27,431 nucleotides of DNA, from contig UQBS01000039.1 in assembly GCA_900539345.1 (NCBI GenBank), forward strand, positions 1 to 27,431. Reading direction: 5' to 3'. A model generated the notes under the pieces. That model made no database searches. It had not been told where the DNA came from and worked only from the letters and a program-made list of their open reading frames with translations. Below are positions 1 to 8,300 of this stretch, in pieces (the stretch's first letter is position 1; each line of letters begins with the position of its first letter). The translations under genes and the position numbers were made by a program. The DNA is from an uncultured Coriobacteriaceae bacterium (lineage in GTDB: Bacteria > Actinomycetota > Coriobacteriia > Coriobacteriales > UMGS124).

Positions 1-37
1 GGCGACCCTGTGGGAGAGCAGGGCGCCGCCGGCCCCC
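1..37 (+). rRNA. rrf: 5S rRNA, 3' end only
   Basis: The first bases of the window match the conserved 3' part of actinobacterial 5S rRNA: a TGGGAGAGCAGG loop E/helix segment followed by GCGCCGCCGG, which would form the 3' strand of the terminal helix. The rest of the gene lies outside the window. The 3' boundary near base 37 is estimated from where the terminal helix should end. The strong terminator hairpins directly downstream fit the end of an rRNA operon transcribed rightwards. Confidence 0.72.
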
Positions 38-87
38 GGGGCGCGTTGCGCGGGCTCGGGGCGGGGGGCGCGAACAGAGCACCTGGG

Positions 88-120
88 AGAGGGGGACCCG
101 AGGGGGTCCCCCTCTTTCGT
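88..120 (+). terminator. rRNA operon terminator, first hairpin
   Basis: There is a perfect 12-bp stem: AGAGGGGGACCC at 88-99 pairs with GGGTCCCCCTCT at 104-115 across a 4-base loop. It is followed by TT-rich sequence. It lies just downstream of the 5S end. Confidence 0.8.
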
Positions 121-122
121 TT

Positions 123-142
123 GCGGGCGTTTCCCGCGTTTT
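123..142 (+). terminator. small second hairpin with T tract
   Basis: GCGGG at 123-127 pairs with CCCGC at 133-137 across a 5-base loop, followed by GTTTT. It is short, but it sits between two much stronger hairpins in the same orientation. Confidence 0.45.
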
Positions 143-155
143 CGCGAAGAAGAGA

Positions 156-197
156 GGCCGCCGGCCCCCTCGGGGGCGGGCGGCCTTTTTGTCTTTT
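156..197 (+). terminator. rRNA operon terminator, third hairpin
   Basis: A long GC-rich stem spans 156-169 and 172-185, with one internal G-G mismatch and a 2-base loop, followed by TTTTTGTCTTTTG. This is a textbook Rho-independent terminator on the + strand. It ends about 20 bases before the convergent glycerol kinase gene and would shield that gene from rRNA read-through. Confidence 0.88.
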
Positions 198-215
198 GTT
201 ATGCAAGCGCTTCGC

Positions 216-1718
216 TTAGCTTCTGGCGCGGTTGAGGGCGCGGTACCAGCCGTCGAGGCTTTGTTGGCGGAGCTCTGCGGCTAGTTCGGGCTTGAAGCGG
301 GTCGCCTGAACGGCGTTTGCGCGAAGGCTGTCGAGGTCTTTCCAGTAGCCCGCGTTGAGGCCTGCGAGGTAGGCGGCTCCTAGTGCGGTGACCTCGGCTG
401 TTTTGGGCCTGACCACGGGACGCTGCAGAAGGCCGGCTTGCCAGCCCATCGTGAAGCGGTTTTGCGACCCGCCGCCGTCTACCGCCAGCTCCTCGATCTC
501 GCAGGGAAAGTCGTTGCGCATGGCTTCGAGGACGTCGTATGCCTGGTAGGCGATGCTCTCGAGAGCTGCTCGGGCGAGATGGGCGCGTGTGCAGCCGCGC
601 GTGAGGCCGCAAATCAGGCCACGCGCCTCTGCATCCCACCAAGGGGCGCCAAGGCCTGTGAATGCAGGGACAAGATAAGTTCCAGCTGTGTCTGGCACAC
701 TGAGAGCAAGTTCCTCGGTCTCGCTTGCATCTTTAATGAGCCCCAGCTCGTCACGGAGCCATTGGACGGTGGAACCCGCGTTGAAGACGGATCCCTCCAA
801 GGCATAGCGCAGCTCGCCCTTGGTACTTGCGGCAACGGTTGTGACCAGGCCATTCTTTGAAGGCACGGCATGGGCGCCAGTGTTCATGAGGATGAAGCAG
901 CCAGTGCCGTAGGTTGCCTTGGCCTGACCCTCCTCAAAGCAGCAATGTCCGAATAGAGACGCTTGTTGGTCGCCTGCGACACCCAGGATGGGCGGCTGCA
1001 GGCGCATGATATCCTGACTGACCCGGCCATAGTCGTCCATCGACTCTTTGACCTCAGGCAGGATTGCACGCGGAATGTTAAACAGACTGAGAAGCTCGTC
1101 ATCCCAATCCATGGTGTGGATGTTGAAGAGCATCGTGCGGCTCGCGTTGGTGCGGTCAGTGGCGTGAACTGTGCCTTCGGTGAGGTTCCAGATGAGCCAG
1201 CAGTCGATGGTGCCGCAGGCGAGTTGTCCTGCTTCGGCGCGTTCGCGCGCTCCAGGCACGTTGTCGAGAATCCAGGCGATTTTGCTCGCCGAGAAGTAAG
1301 GGTCGAGCACAAGGCCTGTCTTTTGCGCGATAAGGTCGCCCAAGCCGCGTTCCCGCATGCCTGCAATAATGGGCTCCGTGCGCCTGCATTGCCACACGAT
1401 GGCATTGGAGATGGGTTCGCCAGTGTGTTTATCCCAAACAACGACCGTTTCGCGTTGGTTCGTGATGCCAACGGCTGCGATGCGGTTCGAGTGGATGCCG
1501 CTTGCAAACTGGACCTCGGAGATAGTTGAGACCTGCTTGGCAAGTATCTCTCGGGCGTCATGCTCGACCCAACCGGGTTGGGGGTAATGCTGGGTGATGG
1601 GCTGGCTTGCCTGAGCGACGGGGGTGCCGTGCGCATCGAACAAGATGGAACGAACCGAGGTCGTGCCGGAATCGAGCGCGAGGATGTAGGTGTCATCTGA
1701 ACAGGTTGTTTGATGCAT
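216..1718 (-). CDS. glpK: Glycerol kinase
   Basis: The product phosphorylates glycerol to sn-glycerol 3-phosphate with ATP in the cytoplasm. It is 500 residues, the normal length for this FGGY-family enzyme. The N-terminal phosphate-binding motif ALDSGTTSVRSILFD, the ITNQRET segment, the VAGDQQASLFG segment and the C-terminal VDGGGSQN and VTALGAAYLAG motifs are all present in order. The ATG is preceded by a strong AGGAGGAGG ribosome binding site about 5 bases upstream. The MFS transporter gene lies 122 bases upstream on the same strand, so the two could be co-transcribed. No GlpF-type facilitator or GlpD dehydrogenase is visible in the window, so the link between the transporter and glycerol is only positional. 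Confidence 0.96.
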   Translation of the reverse strand: MHQTTCSDDTYILALDSGTTSVRSILFDAHGTPVAQASQPITQHYPQPGWVEHDAREILAKQVSTISEVQFASGIHSNRIAAVGITNQRETVVVWDKHTGEPISNAIVWQCRRTEPIIAGMRERGLGDLIAQKTGLVLDPYFSASKIAWILDNVPGARERAEAGQLACGTIDCWLIWNLTEGTVHATDRTNASRTMLFNIHTMDWDDELLSLFNIPRAILPEVKESMDDYGRVSQDIMRLQPPILGVAGDQQASLFGHCCFEEGQAKATYGTGCFILMNTGAHAVPSKNGLVTTVAASTKGELRYALEGSVFNAGSTVQWLRDELGLIKDASETEELALSVPDTAGTYLVPAFTGLGAPWWDAEARGLICGLTRGCTRAHLARAALESIAYQAYDVLEAMRNDFPCEIEELAVDGGGSQNRFTMGWQAGLLQRPVVRPKTAEVTALGAAYLAGLNAGYWKDLDSLRANAVQATRFKPELAAELRQQSLDGWYRALNRARS

Positions 1719-1840
1719 AGGACCTCCTCCTGTTGTGTGGGTGGTTCTTGTGTGCCTATCTGGATGCCGCCATGGCTCTCTTGCCTTGAGCTATTGAAGG
1801 CGATTACCTACAACGCGGTTTGGGCATGTACTGTGTGGTG

Positions 1841-3082
1841 CTACTCGGTCTCGTGTTCGCGGGGTTGTTCCGAGGCGTTTCGTCCCTTTTTCGGCAGCTG
1901 CCTGAGAAGGCCGACTTCGAGGGTGAATGTCGCGACGATGCAGACGCTCGACAGAAGCGGAAGCGCCCAAATGGGTGCAACGGTGATGAAAGCGCCGCCC
2001 AAAGCCGATCCGATGGCGTTGCCGAGCTGCAGGGCCGATCCTGACAGTGCGAGGGCCATGGGTGCGTCCTTTCCTGCAAGCTTGGTGATAAGCAGGTTTT
2101 GCGAGGGATTGAAGCCCCAGTCGGCCATGACCCACAGGCACATGAAGATCCAGATGCCCACTGGGTTGGAATGCAGTAATGAAAGACCCGCAAGCGTGAC
2201 CATCTGCATGATGAGAACGACGCGGCAGGTAAGCTGGAATCCCTTGTGGTCGGTGAGAGAACCGCCGGCCTTGATACCCACGGCGCTCATGAAGGCGCTG
2301 ATAAGAAGGACCAGGCTGACCGTTGCTGACCCCTCTCCAAAGACGTTCTCCAGGAAGGGCGTCACATAGGTGTAGTAGCTTGAGTAGCCTACGTTGAGCA
2401 GCACCATGACGATGAGCGCACGCAGGATAAGTGGGTTGTGCAGCGGGGCGAAGCGGGCCCGAAGTGACCCGTCATGCTCGATTTCCTCAAGGCTGGAGGG
2501 GACGCGCTGTGCAACTAGGAGACAGCTCACAAGGACATATGCCGCAAGGAAGGCATAAAGGATATGCCAATCTATATATATGCATATGCGCTGCGCAAGC
2601 GGCATGGCGATAATTTGTGCTGCGCTCGACCCTAAGCCCATGTTTGCCAGGGCGCTTGCTTGTTTGCCGGGAGGAGCGAGCCTGGAGGCCAGCGCCATAG
2701 CGCAGGCGCAGTAAAGTCCGCTTCCCAGGCCCATGACGATGCGCGTGACAATGAGTACGGCGTAGTTCGAGGTGCTTGCCATGACGGCCATGCCTGCTGC
2801 CAGGAGGATGAGTCCCACAATGAGCTGATTTCGCTGGGTGACGCGAGACATCCGCGCAAGCAGGACTGGGGTTCCCAGGGCGCTGGCAACGGAGAATGCT
2901 GTCATGAGCTGCCCGACATGGGCAAGCGTGGTGTCGCACGAGGCGGCGATGACGCTGGGAATGCCCATGATGAACTGCTGCGAACAACCCAGGGCAAAGC
3001 TGCACAGTGTCAGAATCAAGATTGTGCGACCAGCTTGTTGGGTCTTAGCCTCGGCTTTCTGCCGTCCTTGCGTGGTGTCCAT
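1841..3082 (-). CDS. MFS transporter (major facilitator superfamily)
   Basis: This is a 413-residue polytopic membrane protein with about 12 hydrophobic segments. A short charged loop after the second segment (RMSRVTQRNQ) matches the MFS loop 2-3 position, and RIVMGLGSGLYCACAMALAS resembles the TM4-TM5 region of drug-efflux or sugar-efflux type MFS proteins. The reading frame stays open for another 200 codons upstream, through the terminator array, but that extension is low-complexity repeat translation. I therefore place the start at the ATG beginning MDTTQGRQ, preceded by GGGAAGG. A TATAAT box lies about 47 bases upstream of this start. The substrate cannot be told from sequence. Glycerol kinase follows downstream. 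Confidence 0.85.
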   Translation of the reverse strand: MDTTQGRQKAEAKTQQAGRTILILTLCSFALGCSQQFIMGIPSVIAASCDTTLAHVGQLMTAFSVASALGTPVLLARMSRVTQRNQLIVGLILLAAGMAVMASTSNYAVLIVTRIVMGLGSGLYCACAMALASRLAPPGKQASALANMGLGSSAAQIIAMPLAQRICIYIDWHILYAFLAAYVLVSCLLVAQRVPSSLEEIEHDGSLRARFAPLHNPLILRALIVMVLLNVGYSSYYTYVTPFLENVFGEGSATVSLVLLISAFMSAVGIKAGGSLTDHKGFQLTCRVVLIMQMVTLAGLSLLHSNPVGIWIFMCLWVMADWGFNPSQNLLITKLAGKDAPMALALSGSALQLGNAIGSALGGAFITVAPIWALPLLSSVCIVATFTLEVGLLRQLPKKGRNASEQPREHETE

Positions 3083-3122
3083 GCCGCCTTCCCGTGTCGC
3101 CGCCTCGTCGTTCGTGCCAAAC

Positions 3123-3157
3123 GCTGCGATTATAGAACGCAGCAGCGCATCTTCCCA
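3123..3157 (-). promoter_or_regulatory. Possible promoter of the MFS gene, with flanking inverted repeat
   Basis: On the minus strand a perfect TATAAT box lies at 3134-3129. At 17-base spacing the -35 position reads TGGGAA (3157-3152), which is weak. The -10 box sits between the arms of an inverted repeat: GCTGCG at 3123-3128 and CGCAGC at 3138-3143. A repressor bound there would cover the -10 box. The reading is from motif match only. Confidence 0.4.
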
Positions 3158-3217
3158 GGCCTTCTGCTGAGGAGCCGCCCAGCGGCAAGGGTTATCAGTT
3201 TGGGCTGCTCGGACACG

Positions 3218-3249
3218 AAAAAGGGCGCGCCGCCAAATGCAGCGCGCCC
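3218..3249 (-). terminator. Distal terminator copy, same type as the proximal one
   Basis: The stem arms are 3223-3230 and 3242-3249, an 8-bp perfect match identical in arm sequence to the proximal terminator, followed on the minus strand by TTTTT at 3222-3218. It is the last of four in the array. Confidence 0.75.
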
Positions 3250-3493
3250 ATGCTTGGCGTAGGTGAGCGGCGAAGGAAATCAGTTTGAGCCGCTCGGCTA
3301 CAAAAAAGCGCGGCTGTCGAGTGCAGCGCGCCCATGCTTGGCGTAGGTGAGGATCGGCGAAGGAAATCAGTTTGAGCCGCTCGGCTACAGTTTGAGCCGC
3401 TCGGCTACAAAAAAGCGCGACTGTCGAGTGCAGCGCGCCCATGCTTGGCGTAGGTGAGCGGCAAGAGATATCAGTTTGGGCTGCTCGGATATG

Positions 3494-3525
3494 AAAAAGG
3501 GCGCGCCGCCAAATGCAGCGCGCCC
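3494..3525 (-). terminator. Rho-independent terminator of the glycosyltransferase operon
   Basis: This is the copy nearest the glycosyltransferase stop codon. The stem arms are 3499-3506 and 3518-3525 (8 bp, perfect), followed on the minus strand by TTTTT at 3498-3494. Confidence 0.85.
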
Positions 3526-3555
3526 TATGCCCGGCGGAGGTATTTGACGCGCGTT

Positions 3556-4545
3556 TTAGAGTTCCTGGCCGTACTTCTCCATGAAGGCGTCGAGGTCGCT
3601 CATGAGCAGCTCCATGCGTTCCCAGTTCTCGGGCGGGAAGTAGTTCTTGTCGAGGGTGCCCGCCTGCTCGGCGCGCTTGTACTCGTCGGCCCAACGCTGG
3701 GCGAATGCCCTGCGGTGCTCGTCGGCAATGCGGTTGAAGTTCCAGCGGTAGGTGCCAAACTTGAGGTAGTTGAGCATGGGGGCGAAGGCCTTCTGGCGCT
3801 CAGGGTCGCGCGCCATGAACTTCTCGCTCAGCTCGTACTCGCCGCAGACCTCGTAGATCTTGGTGGACGACTTGCAGGAGGAGGCGGTGTTGTCGACGCG
3901 GTAGTGCAGGCCGAAGTACGGCAGAAGCGCTGCGCGGCGAGCGGCCATCCAGCACTGTTGCACAAAGGACGTGTCCTGATAGGAGGCGCCGGGGGTCGTG
4001 TTGAAGGCGATGCCGTTGTCGATGATGAACTGGCGGCGGTACAGTGCCGACCAAATGATCGGGATCTCGGCGAGAACGCTCTGCTCCTTTGCGGGGTCGA
4101 ACACGTGCTTGTACTTATAGCCGTCGTAGACGTGCATCTCGCGGTCGCCAGAGGCGTCATGCTCGAAGTAGTTGCACTTCACGACGTCAAGACGATGGCG
4201 ATGGGCGTAGCGCCACAGCGTCTCGAACATGTCGGGGGAGGCGAAGTCGTCAGACTCGCAGATGCCGATGTACTCGCCTGTCGCATGCTCGATACCCTTG
4301 TTCATCGAGTCACCGTAGCCGGAGTTCGCCTTGTCCACAAGCTTGACGCGGCTGTCGCGTTTTTGATACTCGCGGATGATGTCGGGCGAATTGTCGGTCG
4401 AGCCGTCGTTGATGCAGACGATCTCGATGTCCTTGAGCGTCTGGCCGAGCAGGCTGTCAAGGCATTCGGGCAGGTACTTCGACGTGTTGTAGATGGGTAC
4501 GAGAATTGAGACCTTGGGGGCCTTGTTTGCATTGGAGAAGAGCAT
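3556..4545 (-). CDS. Family 2 glycosyltransferase
   Basis: This 329-residue cytoplasmic enzyme has a GT-A fold and probably adds a sugar to a cell-surface glycan. The N-terminal motif VSILVPIYNTSKYL is followed by the nucleotide-binding INDGSTDNS (about residues 45-53) and an ESDD metal-binding motif at 97-100, an E-S-D-D variant of the usual DxD region. No transmembrane segment is evident. The ATG lies 2 bases after the stop codon of the larger glycosyltransferase, so the two are almost certainly translated from one message. A strong terminator follows the stop codon. Acceptor and donor cannot be predicted from the sequence. Confidence 0.9.
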   Translation of the reverse strand: MLFSNANKAPKVSILVPIYNTSKYLPECLDSLLGQTLKDIEIVCINDGSTDNSPDIIREYQKRDSRVKLVDKANSGYGDSMNKGIEHATGEYIGICESDDFASPDMFETLWRYAHRHRLDVVKCNYFEHDASGDREMHVYDGYKYKHVFDPAKEQSVLAEIPIIWSALYRRQFIIDNGIAFNTTPGASYQDTSFVQQCWMAARRAALLPYFGLHYRVDNTASSCKSSTKIYEVCGEYELSEKFMARDPERQKAFAPMLNYLKFGTYRWNFNRIADEHRRAFAQRWADEYKRAEQAGTLDKNYFPPENWERMELLMSDLDAFMEKYGQEL

Positions 4546-4547
4546 GT

Positions 4548-6647
4548 TTAGCCTTTCCGACGAATGAGGTTGATGAGCTTGCGCGGCAGGGCCGTGACGA
4601 TCCTGCCTGCCTTGTATGTCACCGAGCTATAGAAGCGGTCCATTTCCTGACGCAGAAGTTCGGCCTGTGTGGCAAACTCGCCGACCTGCTTCAGGTTGCG
4701 GCCGTTCGCCATGCCCATGCGATGAAGAAGCGCATAGGAGTGCGTGATGAGATAGGCCTCGCTGGATTCGGCCTCGAGAAGCAGGCGGAGTGAATCGAGG
4801 TTTTGAGCCGGAAGCAGCACCTCGTCGACCACATCAGGCCACCTGTCAAGGGCCTTGCGCGTGACGCAGAAGAGTTCGGCGGCGTCTGCGGGGTTTCGCA
4901 TCGCGTCTGCCAGCGAGCAGAGGGCGGCTGCGATTGCCGAGCGCAGAGAGTGCGCACGCGCATCCTCCAGACCGGCTTCTTCGGCCGCTGCGATGCAGGA
5001 TGCGACAAAGTCCTCGATGCCGTGGGGCGTCTGGAAATGTGGCTTGCGAAGCGTCAGCAGGGGAATCTGGGTGGGCAGGATCGCCTGTGCGCTGGCAAGG
5101 CATTTCATGGCAAACACAGAGACGTCGCAGCATGCCTCGGGGTCACGCTCGGCGCATGCCTTGACGAGGTCGGTTGCAAAGAACTTGTTGTAGGGCGCGG
5201 CCGAGGCGAAGTGGAAGACGCCATCTCCCAATTCCGCAGCGGGAAACGTCTGACGGTTGTCGAGGACTGTGGAGGCGTCGATGTGCAGATACCGGAAGAT
5301 GTCGGAGTGCTCGAGCGAACCGTCGGCATCGGTAAAGGTCACGACATCGGCGCGGTTTGCAATCGTACCAGCGCTGGGCATCTCCGCCTTCTTCTGAGCA
5401 GCCCACGCCTCGTAGTTCGACGCGGCACCCAAAAGCTGGCGGAAGGACGTGGGCTCGTATTCGCAAACGCTTCCCGGGAAGATGACCCAGGGGGCTCGAG
5501 CTGCGGCAACAGCCTCGGACATGGTTGCGAAGGTCTGGCAGCGGTCATCGCGCAGCATTGCCTTGAAGTCGGGCGCATCGTCGGAAGCGACGTAGAGAAT
5601 TTCGAAGTGCTGCTCGTCTTGCACCTCGAGAGAGTGAAACGAATCCTCGTCGAAAGCCATGCCGGGCTGTGCGGAGAAGATGACGCTCACCACAGGTTGC
5701 TCGACGGGTTGCGCCTTGGACTCGAGGATGAACGCGAGCTGGTCCTTGCGCACCTGGGGGATGTCGGCTCGGACAGCCTCGGTGAAGCAGCGCTCTATCA
5801 AGCCTCCGAAGGCGTCTGCAAGCTGCTTGCGCGTCTCGAGGCGGGCGTTACGAGCGTCGCGATACAAAAAGTCGATGGCCCAGTTGAGCATTGCCTGCTC
5901 GTGGCCGACAAAGTACGAGCGCTCGCGCCACGTGTCCAGGACGTAGCTGACGACCTTGATGTGCTCAAGGAGCCTGCTGTCACAATCATCGGCCATGACG
6001 GCAGAGTCTTTGTGGTTGCGGTAGAAGTAAAGCGTCTCGGGCGTGAAGCTGACGACGCGTGCACAGGGAAAGGTGCAGAACTGGAAAGCGTTGTCCTCGC
6101 CCAGGCGCAGCTCCGTGTTGAAGCGCAGGCTGTTGTCGACGAGCAGGGAGCGTCGATACAGCTTGTTGCACATGAGGGGGTTGCTGCCAACCTCGCCAAG
6201 CAGCGCATCGATGGAATTGCCGGTGTAGGTCGTGGCGCGCTTGGCAAAGCAGTCGTCAGCCCAGAAGCCGATGGGGAAGGTCTTGCCGCCGAACACGACG
6301 ATGTCGGCGGTGTCGCGCTCGGCAATCTTGTGGAGCAGCTCGCACGTGTCATGGCGAATGAAGTCGTCGGAGTCCACGAACAGGACGTAGGTGCCGCAGG
6401 CAAGCTCAAGGCCATGGTTGCGAGCGGCAGAGACGCCGGCGTTTGCCTGGTGGATGGCCTTGACGCGCGGGTCGGCGTTGGCTGCCTCGTCAATCATGGC
6501 GGGGGAGCCGTCGGTCGAGCCGTCGTCGATGCAGATGATCTCGATGTCGTCAAACGACTGCTTCAGAAGGCTGTCCAAGCATTCTTGGAGATACCTTTGG
6601 GTGTTGTAGACGGGTACGACGATCGATATGGTGGGGCTGGTTGCCAT
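4548..6647 (-). CDS. Large family 2 glycosyltransferase with a second, degenerate GT-A-like domain
   Basis: I chose the ATG beginning MATSPTISIVVPVYN, because GAGGAG lies about 9 bases upstream; an ATG 63 bases earlier has no ribosome binding site. This gives 699 residues. Residues 1 to about 290 form a complete GT2 domain, with VPVYNTQRYL, DDGSTDGS (41-48) and DSDD (92-95). From about residue 317 the pattern restarts as VVSVIFSAQPG, SLEVQDEQHFEILYV and AARAPWVIFPGSV. The position of the DxD motif reads PGSV (near 390), so this second copy should not bind metal. The C-terminal end is YSSVTYKAGRIVTALPRKL. The gene is the first of a two-gene unit with the 329-residue glycosyltransferase. Confidence 0.9.
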   Translation of the reverse strand: MATSPTISIVVPVYNTQRYLQECLDSLLKQSFDDIEIICIDDGSTDGSPAMIDEAANADPRVKAIHQANAGVSAARNHGLELACGTYVLFVDSDDFIRHDTCELLHKIAERDTADIVVFGGKTFPIGFWADDCFAKRATTYTGNSIDALLGEVGSNPLMCNKLYRRSLLVDNSLRFNTELRLGEDNAFQFCTFPCARVVSFTPETLYFYRNHKDSAVMADDCDSRLLEHIKVVSYVLDTWRERSYFVGHEQAMLNWAIDFLYRDARNARLETRKQLADAFGGLIERCFTEAVRADIPQVRKDQLAFILESKAQPVEQPVVSVIFSAQPGMAFDEDSFHSLEVQDEQHFEILYVASDDAPDFKAMLRDDRCQTFATMSEAVAAARAPWVIFPGSVCEYEPTSFRQLLGAASNYEAWAAQKKAEMPSAGTIANRADVVTFTDADGSLEHSDIFRYLHIDASTVLDNRQTFPAAELGDGVFHFASAAPYNKFFATDLVKACAERDPEACCDVSVFAMKCLASAQAILPTQIPLLTLRKPHFQTPHGIEDFVASCIAAAEEAGLEDARAHSLRSAIAAALCSLADAMRNPADAAELFCVTRKALDRWPDVVDEVLLPAQNLDSLRLLLEAESSEAYLITHSYALLHRMGMANGRNLKQVGEFATQAELLRQEMDRFYSSVTYKAGRIVTALPRKLINLIRRKG

Positions 6648-6770
6648 CGAGCGTTGCTCCTCGCGAATAACGGTTGATGCGCCCGGCTTTGCGCCAGGCA
6701 GCTGGTTCATTCACGCATAATTCTATCAGCCAGCTTTAAGCGAGGGCCCATGGTTGGCTTTCAATCAGGA

Positions 6771-6833
6771 AAAGACCGCGTAAGGTCGGGCCGCGCCCAG
6801 GCCGTTCGAGCCTGTGGAAGGGCCGGGGCCTGG
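6771..6833 (-). terminator. Weak terminator-like hairpins between glycosyltransferase genes
   Basis: On the minus strand, arms at 6833-6827 and 6803-6797 (CCAGGCC and GGCCTGG, 7 bp, long loop) are followed by a short GACC/GGTC hairpin (6787-6784 and 6777-6774) and then TTTTCC. The stems are short and the case is marginal. The remainder of this 200-base gap shows no convincing promoter. Confidence 0.3.
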
Positions 6834-6847
6834 CTGTGTCGAGACGG

Positions 6848-8140
6848 CTAGTGTTCGGGGTGTCTTGCTGCGATGAGCTTGCGCTGAATGAGCCTCGGCA
6901 GGCGGCAAATCGCCTCGCCGATTTTTTGCTCGGCGGCGTTCATGGCGCGCTCGTGTTCGTCGCGCAGCGCCGTGAGGCTGGCCTGGAGCTCCTCGACGGC
7001 AGCCTGCGCCTCACGAGTGGCAGCCTCTTGTTCGCGCAGGCGGGCCTCGAGCGCCACGCGGGCTTCGAATTGCATGCGCTCGCGATAGCATGCCTGGTCA
7101 AAGGCCGTGCGCAGGCGGAGCTGCTCGGCATGGAGGAGCCGGTCGCGATCGTTGGCGAATATCGCGCGCAGCACGTTGACGTCGTCGGCATTGTCAATCT
7201 CGTCCAGGTCGGCCTCGCTGATGTCCAGGTCGTGCAGGCCGCAGCTGTTGAGATACGAGAAGACCTCGTCGAAAGAATCGCGGTTCTTGAGCGTCAGAAG
7301 GTTGTAGACGCATCCGCCGGCGACCCAGACAAGATAGGAGTGCCTCAGCTCACACATGCAGCCTTGTTCTTCCAGGAAGGCGCGCAGGGCCTGGAAGGCG
7401 CGAACGAAGTCGAGGGGATGGGCATCCTTCGTGTCCATGGCGCTCGTGCCGATGTTCTCGCGATGGTACAGGGCCGGCTCGTCGGTGCAGGCGACGCGCT
7501 GGGCCAGCACGGCGGCGGGTAGCGAGAACATCACGTCTTCGCTCAAAAAGACGTCATCCTGAAAGCGGATGGCGTTGTCGCGGACAAATGAAGTGCGAAG
7601 AAGCTTGTTCCATGGCACGGTGCGAAACGTTGAGAACGTCGCGTCGGGATTGTCGTGCCAGGTAAAGCAACCTTCGGGGAACAAATGGCGCGGAAGGCTC
7701 CACGGCACGCTGATGGGCGTGGCAATCTTGTTGTCGTAGAGCATGAACGGCAGCAGCACGACGTCGGCATCGTAGCGCTCGGCCACCTGCACGGCGCCTT
7801 CGAGAAGGTTTGGCATGCAGAAGTCGTCGGCGTCGCAGCAGTACAGGTAGTCGCCCTGGGCAACCTCGATGGCACGATTGCGGGCCTTTGCGGGGCCGGC
7901 GTTGCTCTGGGAGATGACCTTGAGGCGCGCGTCGGTGCGGGCGTAGTCGGCAAGTATGGCCGGGGTTGCGTCTGTCGAACCGTCGTCAACGCAGATGACC
8001 TCGATGTTTGCGAGTGACTGCGCCAGGAGGGAGTCGATGCACTGTGGCAGGTAGGCCTCTTCGTTGAAGACCGGGACGATGACCGAAACCCGGGGACGCG
8101 AGCCAAGTTCCTGTGCAGTCTTTGTCACCATTGCCTCCAT
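6848..8140 (-). CDS. Family 2 glycosyltransferase with C-terminal coiled coil
   Basis: This 430-residue GT-A enzyme has VSVIVPVFNEEAYL at residues 18-31, DDGSTD at 52-57 and a DADD metal-binding motif at 103-106. Residues of roughly 330-410 are rich in Glu, Arg, Ala and Gln with heptad character, and probably form a coiled coil ahead of a basic C-terminal end. The exact start is uncertain: the first ATG has no good ribosome binding site, while GGAGG lies 5 bases before a GTG at codon 5, so the protein may begin at 8128. It is divergent from the pyruvyl transferase-like gene and lies 200 bases upstream of the other two glycosyltransferase genes on the same strand. Confidence 0.88.
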   Translation of the reverse strand: MEAMVTKTAQELGSRPRVSVIVPVFNEEAYLPQCIDSLLAQSLANIEVICVDDGSTDATPAILADYARTDARLKVISQSNAGPAKARNRAIEVAQGDYLYCCDADDFCMPNLLEGAVQVAERYDADVVLLPFMLYDNKIATPISVPWSLPRHLFPEGCFTWHDNPDATFSTFRTVPWNKLLRTSFVRDNAIRFQDDVFLSEDVMFSLPAAVLAQRVACTDEPALYHRENIGTSAMDTKDAHPLDFVRAFQALRAFLEEQGCMCELRHSYLVWVAGGCVYNLLTLKNRDSFDEVFSYLNSCGLHDLDISEADLDEIDNADDVNVLRAIFANDRDRLLHAEQLRLRTAFDQACYRERMQFEARVALEARLREQEAATREAQAAVEELQASLTALRDEHERAMNAAEQKIGEAICRLPRLIQRKLIAARHPEH

Positions 8141-8175
8141 CAGACTTCGAAGTTGCGAAAATCATACCGTCAAGG

Positions 8176-8256
8176 GTGCGTCGACCGTGCCTTCACGGTA
8201 AGATGCGCACTGTCATTCCGTATTCGGTTCCCATGCTTGGCCTCAGCGGTCGACCG
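8176..8256. promoter_or_regulatory. Dyad elements in the divergent intergenic region
   Basis: The 160-base gap between the divergent genes holds a two-part hairpin. The inner arms are ACCGTG (8184-8189) and CACGGT (8194-8199). The outer arms are GTGCG (8176-8180) and CGCAC (8206-8210). Further on is a perfect palindrome CGGTCGACCG at 8247-8256, which shares TCGACCG with 8181-8187. These could be operator sites controlling both genes. No clear -10/-35 pair was found. Confidence 0.35.
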
Positions 8257-8300
8257 GGCATGCGGTGTCTTTTGGCAAGCTGTTCGAGCTGGAGTTTTTG

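Larger units (their letters stand above)
3194..3535 (-). repeat. Array of four tandem terminator-bearing repeats
   Basis: Four direct repeats start at 3194, 3279, 3366 and 3470, each about 85 bases and each beginning ATCAGTTTG. The third is longer because a 20-base piece is duplicated in tandem (3368-3387 and 3388-3407). Read on the minus strand, every unit holds a GC-rich hairpin followed by five or six T. The outer units share one sequence type, with a stem of GGGCGCGC paired with GCGCGCCC. The two inner units share another, with GCGCG and CGCGC arms. The array sits directly downstream of the glycosyltransferase gene ending at 3556 and occupies most of the 473-base gap before the MFS gene. 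Confidence 0.85.

Noticed and set aside
10..219. A 69-codon + frame at the left edge
   Set aside because: It runs through the 5S rRNA end and the terminator hairpins and has an extreme Gly/Arg/Pro composition.
3194..3535. CRISPR array
   Set aside because: The units are contiguous, of unequal length and carry terminators. There are no unique spacers and no cas genes.
1841..3694. MFS protein extended to 617 residues
   Set aside because: The extra 204 codons translate the terminator repeats and the end of the glycosyltransferase gene. The ATG at 3082 has a ribosome binding site and a promoter-like box upstream.
4803..6677. A 624-codon + frame opposite the large glycosyltransferase
   Set aside because: It is the Val/Gly/Asp-rich mirror translation of a GT2 gene with no start signal and no domain.
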